Shown here: positions 44,801-56,800 of the stretch, piece by piece
Layout of the letters: each line of letters starts with the position of its first letter
How positions within the stretch are numbered: position 1 is the first letter of the stretch
Source of the DNA: Liolophura sinensis
Taxonomy: Eukaryota > Mollusca > Polyplacophora > Chitonida > Chitonidae
Assembly (NCBI RefSeq): GCF_032854445.1
Contig: NW_027017953.1
Location: 1,306,501 to 1,370,500 of the forward strand
Length of the DNA: 64,000 nt
Direction of reading: 5' to 3'
The notes under the pieces: model-generated
Told to the model about the DNA's origin: nothing
Seen by the model: only the letters and a program-made list of their open reading frames with translations
Database searches by the model: none
Translations under genes and position numbers: made by a program

Positions 44801-47800
44801 TTTATTATTTATACATTATTTATTAGATATTTCTTTGTGAATTGGTGCTAAAAGTTGTTCTGGAAATGGCTCTGGTGATTATCGACTTGGAAGTCCGTTT
44901 TACGGTACACGTGTGGTCTACAGTTATCGGAGCTGACGCTCAAATGTACGTTTAGGAAAACACTTTTAGCCCATACGATAAGTAAGATTGGTTCGACACC
45001 CAATCCATGTAACCTTATATACGCTGCAGGTTAGGGCAAGGCGGTATTGTCACGTTTATTCATTTTTTGTTTTCCTCAGTATTCAGAATTTAAAATCGGA
45101 ATGGAATAACAACGAGGGCTACTCTGTAGAGTTACTCCGATACAAGCCATCTGATACAAAGTTTTGTTTCAGATGAAAACTATGTTCGTTTGCGGACATA
45201 CAAATAACGTCACAGACACTACGGCGCCGTGGTTGAACTAGTGTGTTTGCCATTTCATTCTCGTTTATTTCGTTGGATAAAGAGGTATATGATAAATATA
45301 TCACCAAGACTGTGCGTGTTCCAAGAAGTGCTATCGACTTCTGATACAACCGGCCAACCACAGACAACCACAGATCACGCACTGTCATAATAATCTCTAT
45401 GTTTCGGTTTTGTTCTATGTAAAATTATTTCACGAACTGTTTGAACCTAAACTAGGCCGGATCTGATTCTGCTGATTCACTATACATCCCCTCAAATTCA
45501 TCAAATTAAAATGTTCCATATTAACTAACATCAAACTTTAACTTTAACGGTAAGCTAAAATTTTAAAATTTAAAGTTGTTTTGAGTGGAGTCTTCTATCC
45601 TTTACATTGTCATAAAATAAACCACTAGAAGATTCATCAGTTTATACAGCCTCATCCCCTCCAGCTTACATCGTATTCGGCGCTGAATCCATCAGAGGTT
45701 TTTTTCCTGTGATAATATTCCCAAAACTCGTCCGCAGACACGACAGTCGTGAATGGATTCTCACAGGGCAGAGCGTCATCTGCTTCATTCATCTGAACTG
45801 GTACATTATCTACGCCGAGCCCTGGCAATGAAAAGGTCAAGGGTCAAGTTCAGCAACAATACGCAACAACCTTTGAACACACGAACAATACATTTTGTCA
45901 ACAATCTATGTATTTCCAGCACACCATGATAAGTACTTCGTGTACCTGCCTTTAAAATATTTCCATAAAAGTAACATGTGACTCTGGTGAACATTAATTT
46001 GGCTTATCCAGTTGATTGAGATTAAGATTGAATCTTACTGACCATGAACAAATACGCCACGAAAACTTCTTTATTGTAAGCTGCATTATAAATATTTAAA
46101 AAATATACTTCTGTTTCCTAGTGTATCAACATGCGCAAACTGGTCTTCCGGTCTTCCCACAGGGTTCCTGGAAAAGCTAATCTTCCGGTCATTGCTGGCA
46201 GACGAGCTGCGCCTCCTTTTAGGAAAATCAAAAATAACATGCTGTGTACAAGAAATAAACAAACACAGGAAAGGGTCATCACACATTAGCCGACCAAGGG
46301 CTTTCATGTGTCGTCAGACGTAGAGCTGTCTTCTTCGGATTCTTGTGAGACATATATCTATGACCGCTTAGCTTGTTCTTAAACGGGGTTGGATGCCTGT
46401 GTATTGATATTTCTGTATTTAATTCATGAAATTACTACTTGTTTATCTCCTCTGTCAGTTGGTCCCTTAGATTAGCCTACTAACGTATTACCAAAGCTGT
46501 GTAGTCTGTAAAAAGCTGTGTAAAGAAACAAAGGAATCCGAACATACCCCAAAGGAAACCGGAAAGAGGTCGGGGAAACCGGAAAGAGGTCCGGGAAAAC
46601 CGGGCAATAGTTTTAGTGAATGTGCAAAAACCTCTACCGTGGCAAATGTACTAAATAACTACCTGTACATGATGACGAAAACAACAACAGCTACTAGGAA
46701 AAGGGCCCCGACAATGCCTCCTGCTATTTTGCCCGTCGATGAGTCTTGGCTGACCGTGATTTCCATAGCTGTAACTGTAATATATTCAACATATAATTAA
46801 CGCTTGAGTTCAGTCAAATTACATTTGAAATTTATTTCATTTTTTTTTACAGTGGTAAACGTATTAGATAGGGTGTAGATAGGTTCTGGCCGCTATACTT
46901 AGTAATAATTGTGGTTTCTTGCTTTAGTCCATCTGTCATAATAAAGTGTGTCAGGTAAAGTCCCCAGTGGGGTGGTTTTGTAAATATGACCGCCTTCCCG
47001 ATCCATCTCATAACACTAAATCTTCTTCAATGAGTAGTAAAGTACTATTCAAATAAATGATCAATTGATTATGGGATGGGGTGGTGGTGGGGTGGGCGTT
47101 GGGTGTTGGAGGCGGCCAGTTGAAAAGTCCTCAGATAGTTTCAAATGTTGCGGAGAAATTCCGTAATTCCCGCTAAGACATTACAAATCAATTTTTGTTC
47201 GCAATGCCGAGTGACCGCTTGTCTTCCTCAGATTCAGCATCATTAATTAAACTCTGTAAAAAGTTCAAAGTCTTGAATGACAGCCTCTTCACGTAATGGT
47301 GGGTAATGGTCCATAGTCTAACTCTTTGATCGCATTTATCTCGCTTGTACTATGTCTATAGTTTGTAAAGAGTATCCCTTCCCACAAATGAGCACTTTGT
47401 CACAAGATTACATTAGCCTATTGTCCGTTGTTGTATGTTCGACAGATGAAGACGGATATAAGGTGAATATGTAATTATGTATACCTGTCTGATATCGCTG
47501 TCTGGTGTGTTACCTGTCTGACATCGCTGTACGGTGTTATGTGTGTTACCTTTCTGACATCACTGTCCAGTGTTTAATGTGTTACCTGTCTCACATCGCT
47601 GTCCTGTGTTATCTGTGTTATCTGTCTGACATCGCTGTCTAGTGTTACCCGTGTTACCTATCTGATATCGTTGTCCCGGGTTACATGTGTTACCTGTCTG
47701 ACATCGCTGTCCAGCGTTATATGTGTTACCTGTTTGACTTCACCGTCCCGTCTTACATGTGTCACTTGTTTGCCATCGCTGTCCCGCGTTACATGTGTTA

Positions 47801-50800
47801 CCTGTCTGACATCGCTGTCCCGTGTTACATGTGTTACCTGTCTGACATCGCTGTCCCGCGTTACATGTGTTACCTGTCTGACATCGCTGTCCCGCGTTAT
47901 ATGTGTTACCTGTTTGACTTCACCGTCCCGTCTTACATGTGTCACTTGTTTGCCATCGCTGTCCCGCGTTACATGTGTTACCTGTCTGACATCGATGTCC
48001 CGCGTTACATGTGTTACCTGTCTGACATCGCTGTCCCGCGTTACATGTGTTACCTGTCTGACATCGCTGTCCAGCGTTATATGTGTTACCTGTTTGACTT
48101 CACCGTCCCGCCTTACATGTGTCACTTGTTTGCCATCGCTGTCCCGCGTTACATGTGTTACCTGTCTGACATCGCTGTCCCGTGTTACATGTGTTACCTG
48201 CCTGACATCGCTGTCCCGCGTTACATATGTTACCTGTCTGACATCGCTGTCCCGCGTTACATGTGTTACCTGTCTGCTATCACTGTCCCGCGTTATATGT
48301 GTTACCTGTTTGACTTCACCGTCCCGTCTTACATGTGGCACTTGTTTGCCATCGCTGTCCCGCGTTACATGTGTTACCTGTCTGACATCGCTGTCCCGCG
48401 TTACATGTGTTACCTGTCTGACATCGCTGTCCCGCGTTACATGTGTTACCTGTCTGACCTCACTGTCCCGTCTTACATGTGTCACTTGTTTGCCATCGCT
48501 GTCCCGCGTTACATGTGTTACCTGTCTGACATCGTTGTCCCGTGTTACATGTGTTACCTGTACCACAATGCGGCTGAATTCGTAAGTCTTTATGCTCCAC
48601 ATGGAAATGATCTGTATATTACTTCTATATATATTTCAACAGTATTCCACTAACTGATAGTGGAGACAACCGTAGTGCCCCAAATAATCCACCTCTCTTC
48701 GCCAGGTACCTGACACATCTCCTGATGAAAAGCCGCAGCTGATACAACAACGCAGAATTGAAGTTTGCGACTTTAGCGTTTACAGGTCGACCGGTTGCGG
48801 GGGGACCAAGAGTTTCACCCATACATGGATATAATCCTGGCCTACCTGTTGCATTACAAAGTAAAGAAATCCGAAAGCCTCTTTACTCTTTAAAACGCAC
48901 ATGTAGAAATCAAATATTACAGGATTACTTTAAATGTAGAGTTTGTGTCGAATATCCGTTACGGAAGTAACATATGCTGATTCTTTGTCATACAATGTAT
49001 GTGCAAACTCTTCAGTATTTAGTTACAATCTGTTATCCATACTCCAGTATTCGTGACAAAGAAACAGATGACATTCCCAGTATCCCCGTAAAGTCTAAAG
49101 TCGCAAGCTTGCTAATACTCACGTGTACGACACGTTGTGTCTGTGTTTCCGTAACCAGCTGAACACCGAGGATTCCCCTCAGTAACGGGACATTCCCCTG
49201 ACGTCTTGTCACACACAGTCCCGTTGTAGCAGCCACCACATGGCGTTTTGCAGTCCGGGCCCCACATTCCGTCGGTACATGCTGAAATGACAAACAGACT
49301 GTGAAGCAAGTCTGATCCTAGCTCAGATGTTTGTTTCAGTTAAGATACCAAAAAGCTTATTTTTCTCTGAATCTCGTCATATGTACTTATGTTGTTTTTT
49401 TTTTTACGTCACCAGTATCGTTTTTGAACATCATCAGTAACGTTTTGGAAAGGTCAGCCGTAAGGTTTTTGAATATCATGAGTAGGCCCTATCGTTTTTG
49501 AAGGTCATCAGTAAGGTATTTAGTAAATCACGTTGTCTTTTGGTCTATTTATGTCTTGAATTTTCGGGAAAAATATTGACGAATTGAATTAAATGCTGTA
49601 GTGCCGCTCTACTACATCGCTCTACTTACGTGTACGGCACGTTGTGTCTGTGTACCCGTAACCAGCTGAACACCGGGAATTCCCCTCAATAACGGGACAT
49701 ACCCCTGACGTCTTGTCACACACAGTCCCGTTGTAACAGCCACCACATGGCGTTTTGCAGTCCGGGCCCCACATTCCGTCGGTACATGCTGAAATGGCAA
49801 ACAGACTGTGAAGCAAGTCTGATCCTAGCTCAGATGTTTGTTTCAGTTAAGATGCCAAAAAGCTTATTTTTCTCTGAATCTCGTCATATGTACTTACGAT
49901 TTTTTTACGTCACCAGTATCGTTTTTGAACATCATCAGTAACGTTTTGGAAAGGTCAGCCGTAAGGTTTTTGAATATCATGAGTAGGCCCTATCGTTTTT
50001 GAAGGCCATCAGTAAGGTATTTAGTAAATCACGTTGTCTTTTGGTCTATTTATGTCCTGAATTTTCGGGAAAAATATTGACGAATTGAATTAAATGCTGT
50101 AGTGCCGCTCTACTACATCGCTCTACTTACGTGTACGGCACGTTGTGTCTGTGTACCCGTAACCAGCTGAACACCGGGGATTCCCCTCAATAACGGGACA
50201 TACCCCTGACGTCTTGTCACACACAGTCCCGTTGTTACAGTTACCACATGGCGTTTTGCAGTCCGCGCCCCACATTCCGTCGGTACATGCTGAAACATTG
50301 CAAACGGTATTCAAGAGACGCTGATAAAAACGGGTTATTGCACAAGATCTTTTATGATACAACGAAATCGGATAATAATGAGAAGAACGAGGATAATAAT
50401 GAGAAGAGCGAGGATAATAATGAGAAGAACATGTGCAAATGTGTGTGTGTGTTATTATCATACCACGATAGGCCTGTGGTATTTGTTCTACACGCTGTTC
50501 TACGATTGGTGTAACTTAGACATGCGATGTGGTTAGTGACAGCAGATCCCCTAATCTGCTAAAGCACGCTAGTCATATAAGAATTTGCCAACAATAATGT
50601 TTCAGCTGAATGGTTTTAAGGTTTTAACCTAATTCGATCATTAGAGAAACTAGTCTGCCCAGAAGGAAGTCAGTATCATTGTATCCCTATTAAGTTGATA
50701 ACTGGCATCCTTGATTGTACCAACAGGTGAACGTTACTGAACACAAACTCCCAAGCTCAGACGCAGTGACTTACGTTGAACACAGAGTGAGCCTTTATAC

Positions 50801-53800
50801 CCAGCTGCACAGCGGGGGTTTCCAGCCGACAAAGTACACTCCCCTGATGTCCTATCACACACAGTATCGTTATAACACTGGCCGCAGCTGGATGCACAGT
50901 TAGTACCCCATTTACCCGCTAGGCACTCTGGAAATAATGAGAGAACATTAGCCACTCCCAAAATTTAATACACTCACCTAGATATAAACAGATATTGTAA
51001 ACCATCTGGTCTTGTTGAATGTGACGTTACTTTTTTTTGTGTGTTTTTATTTTCGATGTTATAACAATTGCTGGGTTTGTAGGTAACCCAAGTCACATCA
51101 GCTGGTCAATAAACCTTACTACAACGTGCAGCCGTAATTTGCTTTCACTCAGTTGTTTTCTTGACATCTGAAATTGAAGTCGAAACACTGGTAACAACAG
51201 TACAAATTGAGGTAACAATAGTACAGGTGAGGTAACAATTGTACAAGTGAGGTAACAATAATACAGATGAGGGAACAATAAAACAGATGAGGTAACAATT
51301 GTACAAGCGAGTTTACAATAGTACAGATGAGGTAACAATAGTATAGATGAGGTAACAATAGTACAGATGAGGTAACAACTGTACAGGTGAGGTAACACTA
51401 GTACAGGAGAGGTAACAATAGTACAAATGAGGTAACAACTGTACAAGTAAGGTAACAATAGTACAGGTGAGGTAACAATACTACAGGGGAGGCATCAATA
51501 CTACAGCTGAGGCAACAATATAACAAGTAAGGTAACAATAGTACAGGTGAGGTAACAATAGTAAATATGGGGTAACAATAGTATAGGTGAGGTAGCAATA
51601 ACACAGGTGAGGTAACAACAGTACAGGTGAGGTAGCAATAGAACAGGTAACAATAGTCCAGATGAGGTAACAATAGTACAGATAAGGTAACAATAGTACA
51701 GGTAAGGTAACAATAGTCCAGATGAGGTACCAATAGTACAGAGAAGGTAACAATAGTACAGGTGGAGTAAGAATGGTACAGGTGGGGTAAGAATAGTGTA
51801 GCTAACAACAGAACAGATAACAATAGTACATTTATTTATTTCATTGGTGTTTTACGCCTTACTCAAGAATATTTCACTCATACGACGGCGGCAAGCATTA
51901 TGGTGGGAGGAAACGAAAACATACGACCGGAGATGAAGCCAGCATGAGCGATCGCATTGGTGAGAGACTCCTGGGTCAAACAACAGTACAGATGAGGTAA
52001 CAATAGTAAAGGCGAGGTAACAATAGTACAGATGGGGTAAGAATAGTGTACACATTACAAGGAGTAAAACAGGAACATAATAATGCATATTTCACTTCGA
52101 ATGTTAGGTTCAAAAGGTAAGCATGTAGGGTTCACCCCCTTTTCACCATTCTTCCACCCCCCGCTCCTTAGTGGGCCTGTTGAACATCATATGAAGTACA
52201 CTGTACGTAAATGGGGCTGCTGTGGTCAATATTGGAATCTAGAAACTATAAGACTCGTCCATGTTGAGTTTGATTGTTGCATAAAGAAGAGTAATATGTT
52301 ATTTGATTGTCCCGAACACTGTACGAATCGATTGACGCTCCTAAAATTTATCAGTAATGTAAGCAGTAGACCTACTGAGCAAAACTTACCTGTGTCACAT
52401 TTGATCCCCGTGTATCCCGGTATGCATCTTGGTAAGTTAAATCTGTTCGGACAGTGCCCGGATGTTGTGTCACAAAACGTCTTCCCCTGAGCACAGAACC
52501 CACAGCTCCTCCCACAGTCAGGTCCGTAGGTACCTCTTGTACAACCTAGGAGTTTAAAACGACAATATATATGTATTTACGTCTAAGCGCATGGTTTTAA
52601 TTTGGCTTCTCTTTTCGTCGTACTTAAAGTTGGTTTAGTAAATAAAAATACTGATGGCTGAGAGAAACTGGTAACGTCTTGACGAAAAAAAATAGTTGTT
52701 TATAGGAAGAAATTTACAATTAGCCAGAGCTGGGTTTGAACGCTTGGCGCGATTGCACCAAGACATGCAGAACTATGCCAGGTTTCATGAACCATACTAA
52801 GTTAAGTAAATGGCTTAAGTGACATCTATCTGATCACACACGTGAGAGAAAAAAAAATGTATAAGGGAAAATAGTCTTCATAATATTTTAAGGTATAGAT
52901 CCTGATCTTCTAACACTTTTTCTAGAATAGTTCTTACGGTTTAAACAGGGAAGTCCCGTGTATCCGGCCTGGCATCGCAGTCCGTCAGTTACTGGACACT
53001 CTCCTGTTAATTTATCACAGCCTCTGTTGTTGTAACACTTTCCACACAGGGACAGACAATGTTCACCATGACGACCTAGGACACATCCTGCAAACAAACA
53101 ATGTTCACCATGACGACCTAGGACACATCCTGCAAACAAACAATGTTCACCATGACGATTTAAGACACATCCTGCAAACAAACAATGTTCACCATAACGA
53201 TCTAGGACACACCCTATAAACAAACAGTGTTCACCATAACGACCTAGGACACATCTTGCAAACAAACAATGTCACCATGACAACCTAGGACACATCCTGC
53301 AAACAGACAGTGTTCACCATAACGATCTAGGACACATCCTGCAAACAGATAGTGTTCACCATAACGAGCTAGGACACATCCTGCAAACAAACAATATTCC
53401 CCATAAAGACCTAGGACACATCCAGCAAACAAACAGTGTTCACTATAACGATCTAGGACACATCCTGCAAACAATGTTCACCATAACGATCTAGGACACA
53501 CCCTGTAAACAAACAGTGTTCACCATAACAACCTAGGACACATCCTGTAAACAGATAGTGTTCACCATAACGAGCTAGGACACATCTTGCAAACAAACAA
53601 TGTTCACCATAACGAGTTAGGACACATCCTGCAAACCCACAGTGTTCACCATGACGACCTAGGACATATCCTGCAAACAGACAGTGTTCACCATAACGAT
53701 CTAGGACACACCCTATAAACAAACAGTGTTCACCATAACGACCTAGGACACATCTTGCAAACAAACAATGTCACCATGACGACCTAGGACACATCCTGCA

Positions 53801-56800
53801 AACAGACAGTGTTCACCATAACGATCTAGGACACATCCTGCAAACAGATAGTGTTCACCATAACGAGCTAGGACACATCCTGCAAACAAACAATATTCCC
53901 CATAAAGACCTAGGACACATCCAGCAAACAAACAGTGTTCACTATAACGATCTAGGACACATCCTGCAAACAATGTTCACCATAACGATCTAGGACACAC
54001 CCTGTAAACAAACAGTGTTCACCATAACAACCTAGGACACATCCTGTAAACAGATAGTGTTCACCATAACGAGCTAGGACACATCTTGCAAACAAACAAT
54101 GTTCACCATAACGAGTTAGGACACATCCTGCAAACAGACAGTGTTCACCATGACGACCTAGGACATATCCTGCAAACAGACAGTGTTCACCATAACGATC
54201 TAGGACACATCCTGCAAACAGACAGTGTTCATTATAACGAGCTAGGACACATCTTGCAAACAAACAATGTTCACCATGACGAGCTAGGACACATCCTGCA
54301 AACAAACAGTGTTCACCATAACGATCTAGGACACATCCTGCAAACAGATAGTGTTCACCATAACGAGCTAGGACACATCCTGCAAACAAACAATGTTCAC
54401 CATGACGACCTAGGACACATCTTGCAAACAAACAATGTTCACCATAACGAGCTAGGACACATCTTGCAAACAGACAGTGTTCACCATAACGACCTGGGAC
54501 ACATCCTGCAAACAAACAATGTTCACCATAACGAGCTAGGACACATCCTGCAAACAAACAATGTTCACGATAAAGAGTTAGGACACATCCTGCAAACAGA
54601 CAGTGTTCACCATAACGAGCTAGGACACATCTTGCAAGCAAACAATTTCACCATAACGAGCTAGGACACATCTTGCAAACAGACAGTGTTCACCATAACG
54701 ACCTGGGACACATCCTGCAAACAAACAATGTTCACCGTAACGAGTTAGGATACATCCTACAAACAAACAATGTTCACCATGACGACCTAGGACACATCCT
54801 GCAAACAGACAGTGTTCACCATGACGACCTAGGACACATCCTGCAAACAGACAGTGTTCACCATGACGACCTAGGACACATCTTGCAAACAGACAGTGTT
54901 CACCATGACGACCTAGGACACATCCTGCAAACAGACAGTGTTCACCATGACGACCTAGGACACATCCAGCAAACGAACAATGTTCACCATAACGAGCTGG
55001 GACACATCTTGCAAAACAGACAGTGTTCACCATAACGATCTAGAACAAATCCTGCAAACAGATAGTGTTCACCATAACGAGCTAGGACACATCCTGCAAA
55101 CAGATAGTGTTCACCATAACGATCTAGGACACATCCTGCAAACAGATAGTGTTCACCATAACGAGCTAGGACACATCTTGCAAACAAACAATGTTCACAA
55201 TGACGACCTAGGACACATCCTGCAACCAAACAATGTTCACCATAACGAGCTAGGGCACATCTTCCAAACAGACAGTGTTCACCATAACGACCTGGGACAC
55301 ATCCTGCGAACAAACAATGTTCACCATAACGACCTAAGACACATCCTGCAAACAAACAATGTTCACGTTAAAGAGTTAAGACACATCCTGCAAACAGACA
55401 GTGTTCACCATAACGAGCTAGGGCACATCTTCCAAACAGACAATGTTCACCATAACGACCTGGGACACATCCAGCTAACAAACAATGTTCACCATAACGA
55501 GTTAGGACACATCCTGCAAACAAACAATGTTCACCATGACGAGCTAGGACACATCCTGCAAACAGACAGTGTTCACCATGACGACCTATGACATATCCTG
55601 CAAACAGACAGTGTTCACCATGACGACCTAGGACACATCTTGCAAACAGACAGTGTTCACCATGACGACGTAGGACACATCCAGCAAACGAACAATGTTC
55701 ACCATAACGAGCTAGGACACATCCCGCAAACAGACAGTGTTTACCATAACGAGCTAAGACACATCCTGCAAACAAACAATGTTCACCATAACGACCTGGG
55801 ACACATCCTGCAAACAGACAGTGTTCACCATGACGAGCTAGGACACATCCAGCAAACAGACAATGTTCACCATAACGAGTTAGGACACATCCTGCAAACA
55901 AACAGTGTTCACCATTAAGACCTAGGACACATCTGCAAACAAACAATGTTCACCATAACGACCTAGGACACATCTTGCAAACAAACAATGTTCACCATAA
56001 CGATCTAGGACACATCCTGCAAACAAACAATGTTTCACCATGACGACCTAGGACGTATCCTGAAAACAAGCAATGTTCACCATACCGAGCTAGGACACAT
56101 CCTGCAAACAGACAGTGTTCACCATGACGACCTAGGACATATCCTGCAAACAGACAGTGTTCACCATAACGATCTAGGACACATCCTGCAAACAGATAGT
56201 GTTCACCATAACGAGCTAGGACACATCTTGCAAACAAACAATGTTCACAATGACGACCTAGGACATATCCTGCAAACAAACAGTGTTCACCATGACGACC
56301 TAGGACACATCTTGCAAACAGACAGTGTTCACCATGACGACCTAGGACACATCCTGCAAACAGATAGTGTTCACCATGACGACCTAGGACACATCCTGCA
56401 AACAGACAGTGTTCACCATGACGACCTAGGACACATCCAGCAAACGAACAATGTTCACCATAACGAGCTAGGACACATCCCGCAAACAGACAGTGTTTAC
56501 CATAACGAGCTAAGACACATCCTGCAAACAAACAATTTCACCATAACGACCTGGGACACATCCTGCAAACAGACAGTGTTCACCATGACGAGCTGGGACA
56601 CATCTTGCAAACAGACAATGTTCACCATAACGAGTTAGGACACATCCCGCAAACAAACAGTGTTCACCATGAAGACCTAGGACACATCCTGCAAACAAAC
56701 AATGTTCACCATAACGACCTAAGACACATCCTGCAAACAAACAATGTTCACCATAACGACCTAGGACACATCCTGCAAACAAACAATGTTCACCATGACG

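Larger units (their letters stand above)
49282..50289 (-). repeat. About 505-bp tandem duplication of EGF exon plus intron
   Basis: Introns 49290-49620 and 49790-50120 are almost identical, including a TTTTTGAACATCATCAGTAA and ATGAGTAGGCCCTATCG string, and the exons on each side match. Recent unequal exchange or slippage tripled this EGF unit. Confidence 0.9.

Noticed and set aside
47658-48653. 300-codon frames on both strands
   Set aside because: The 36-bp period keeps three frames open; these are repeat by-products.
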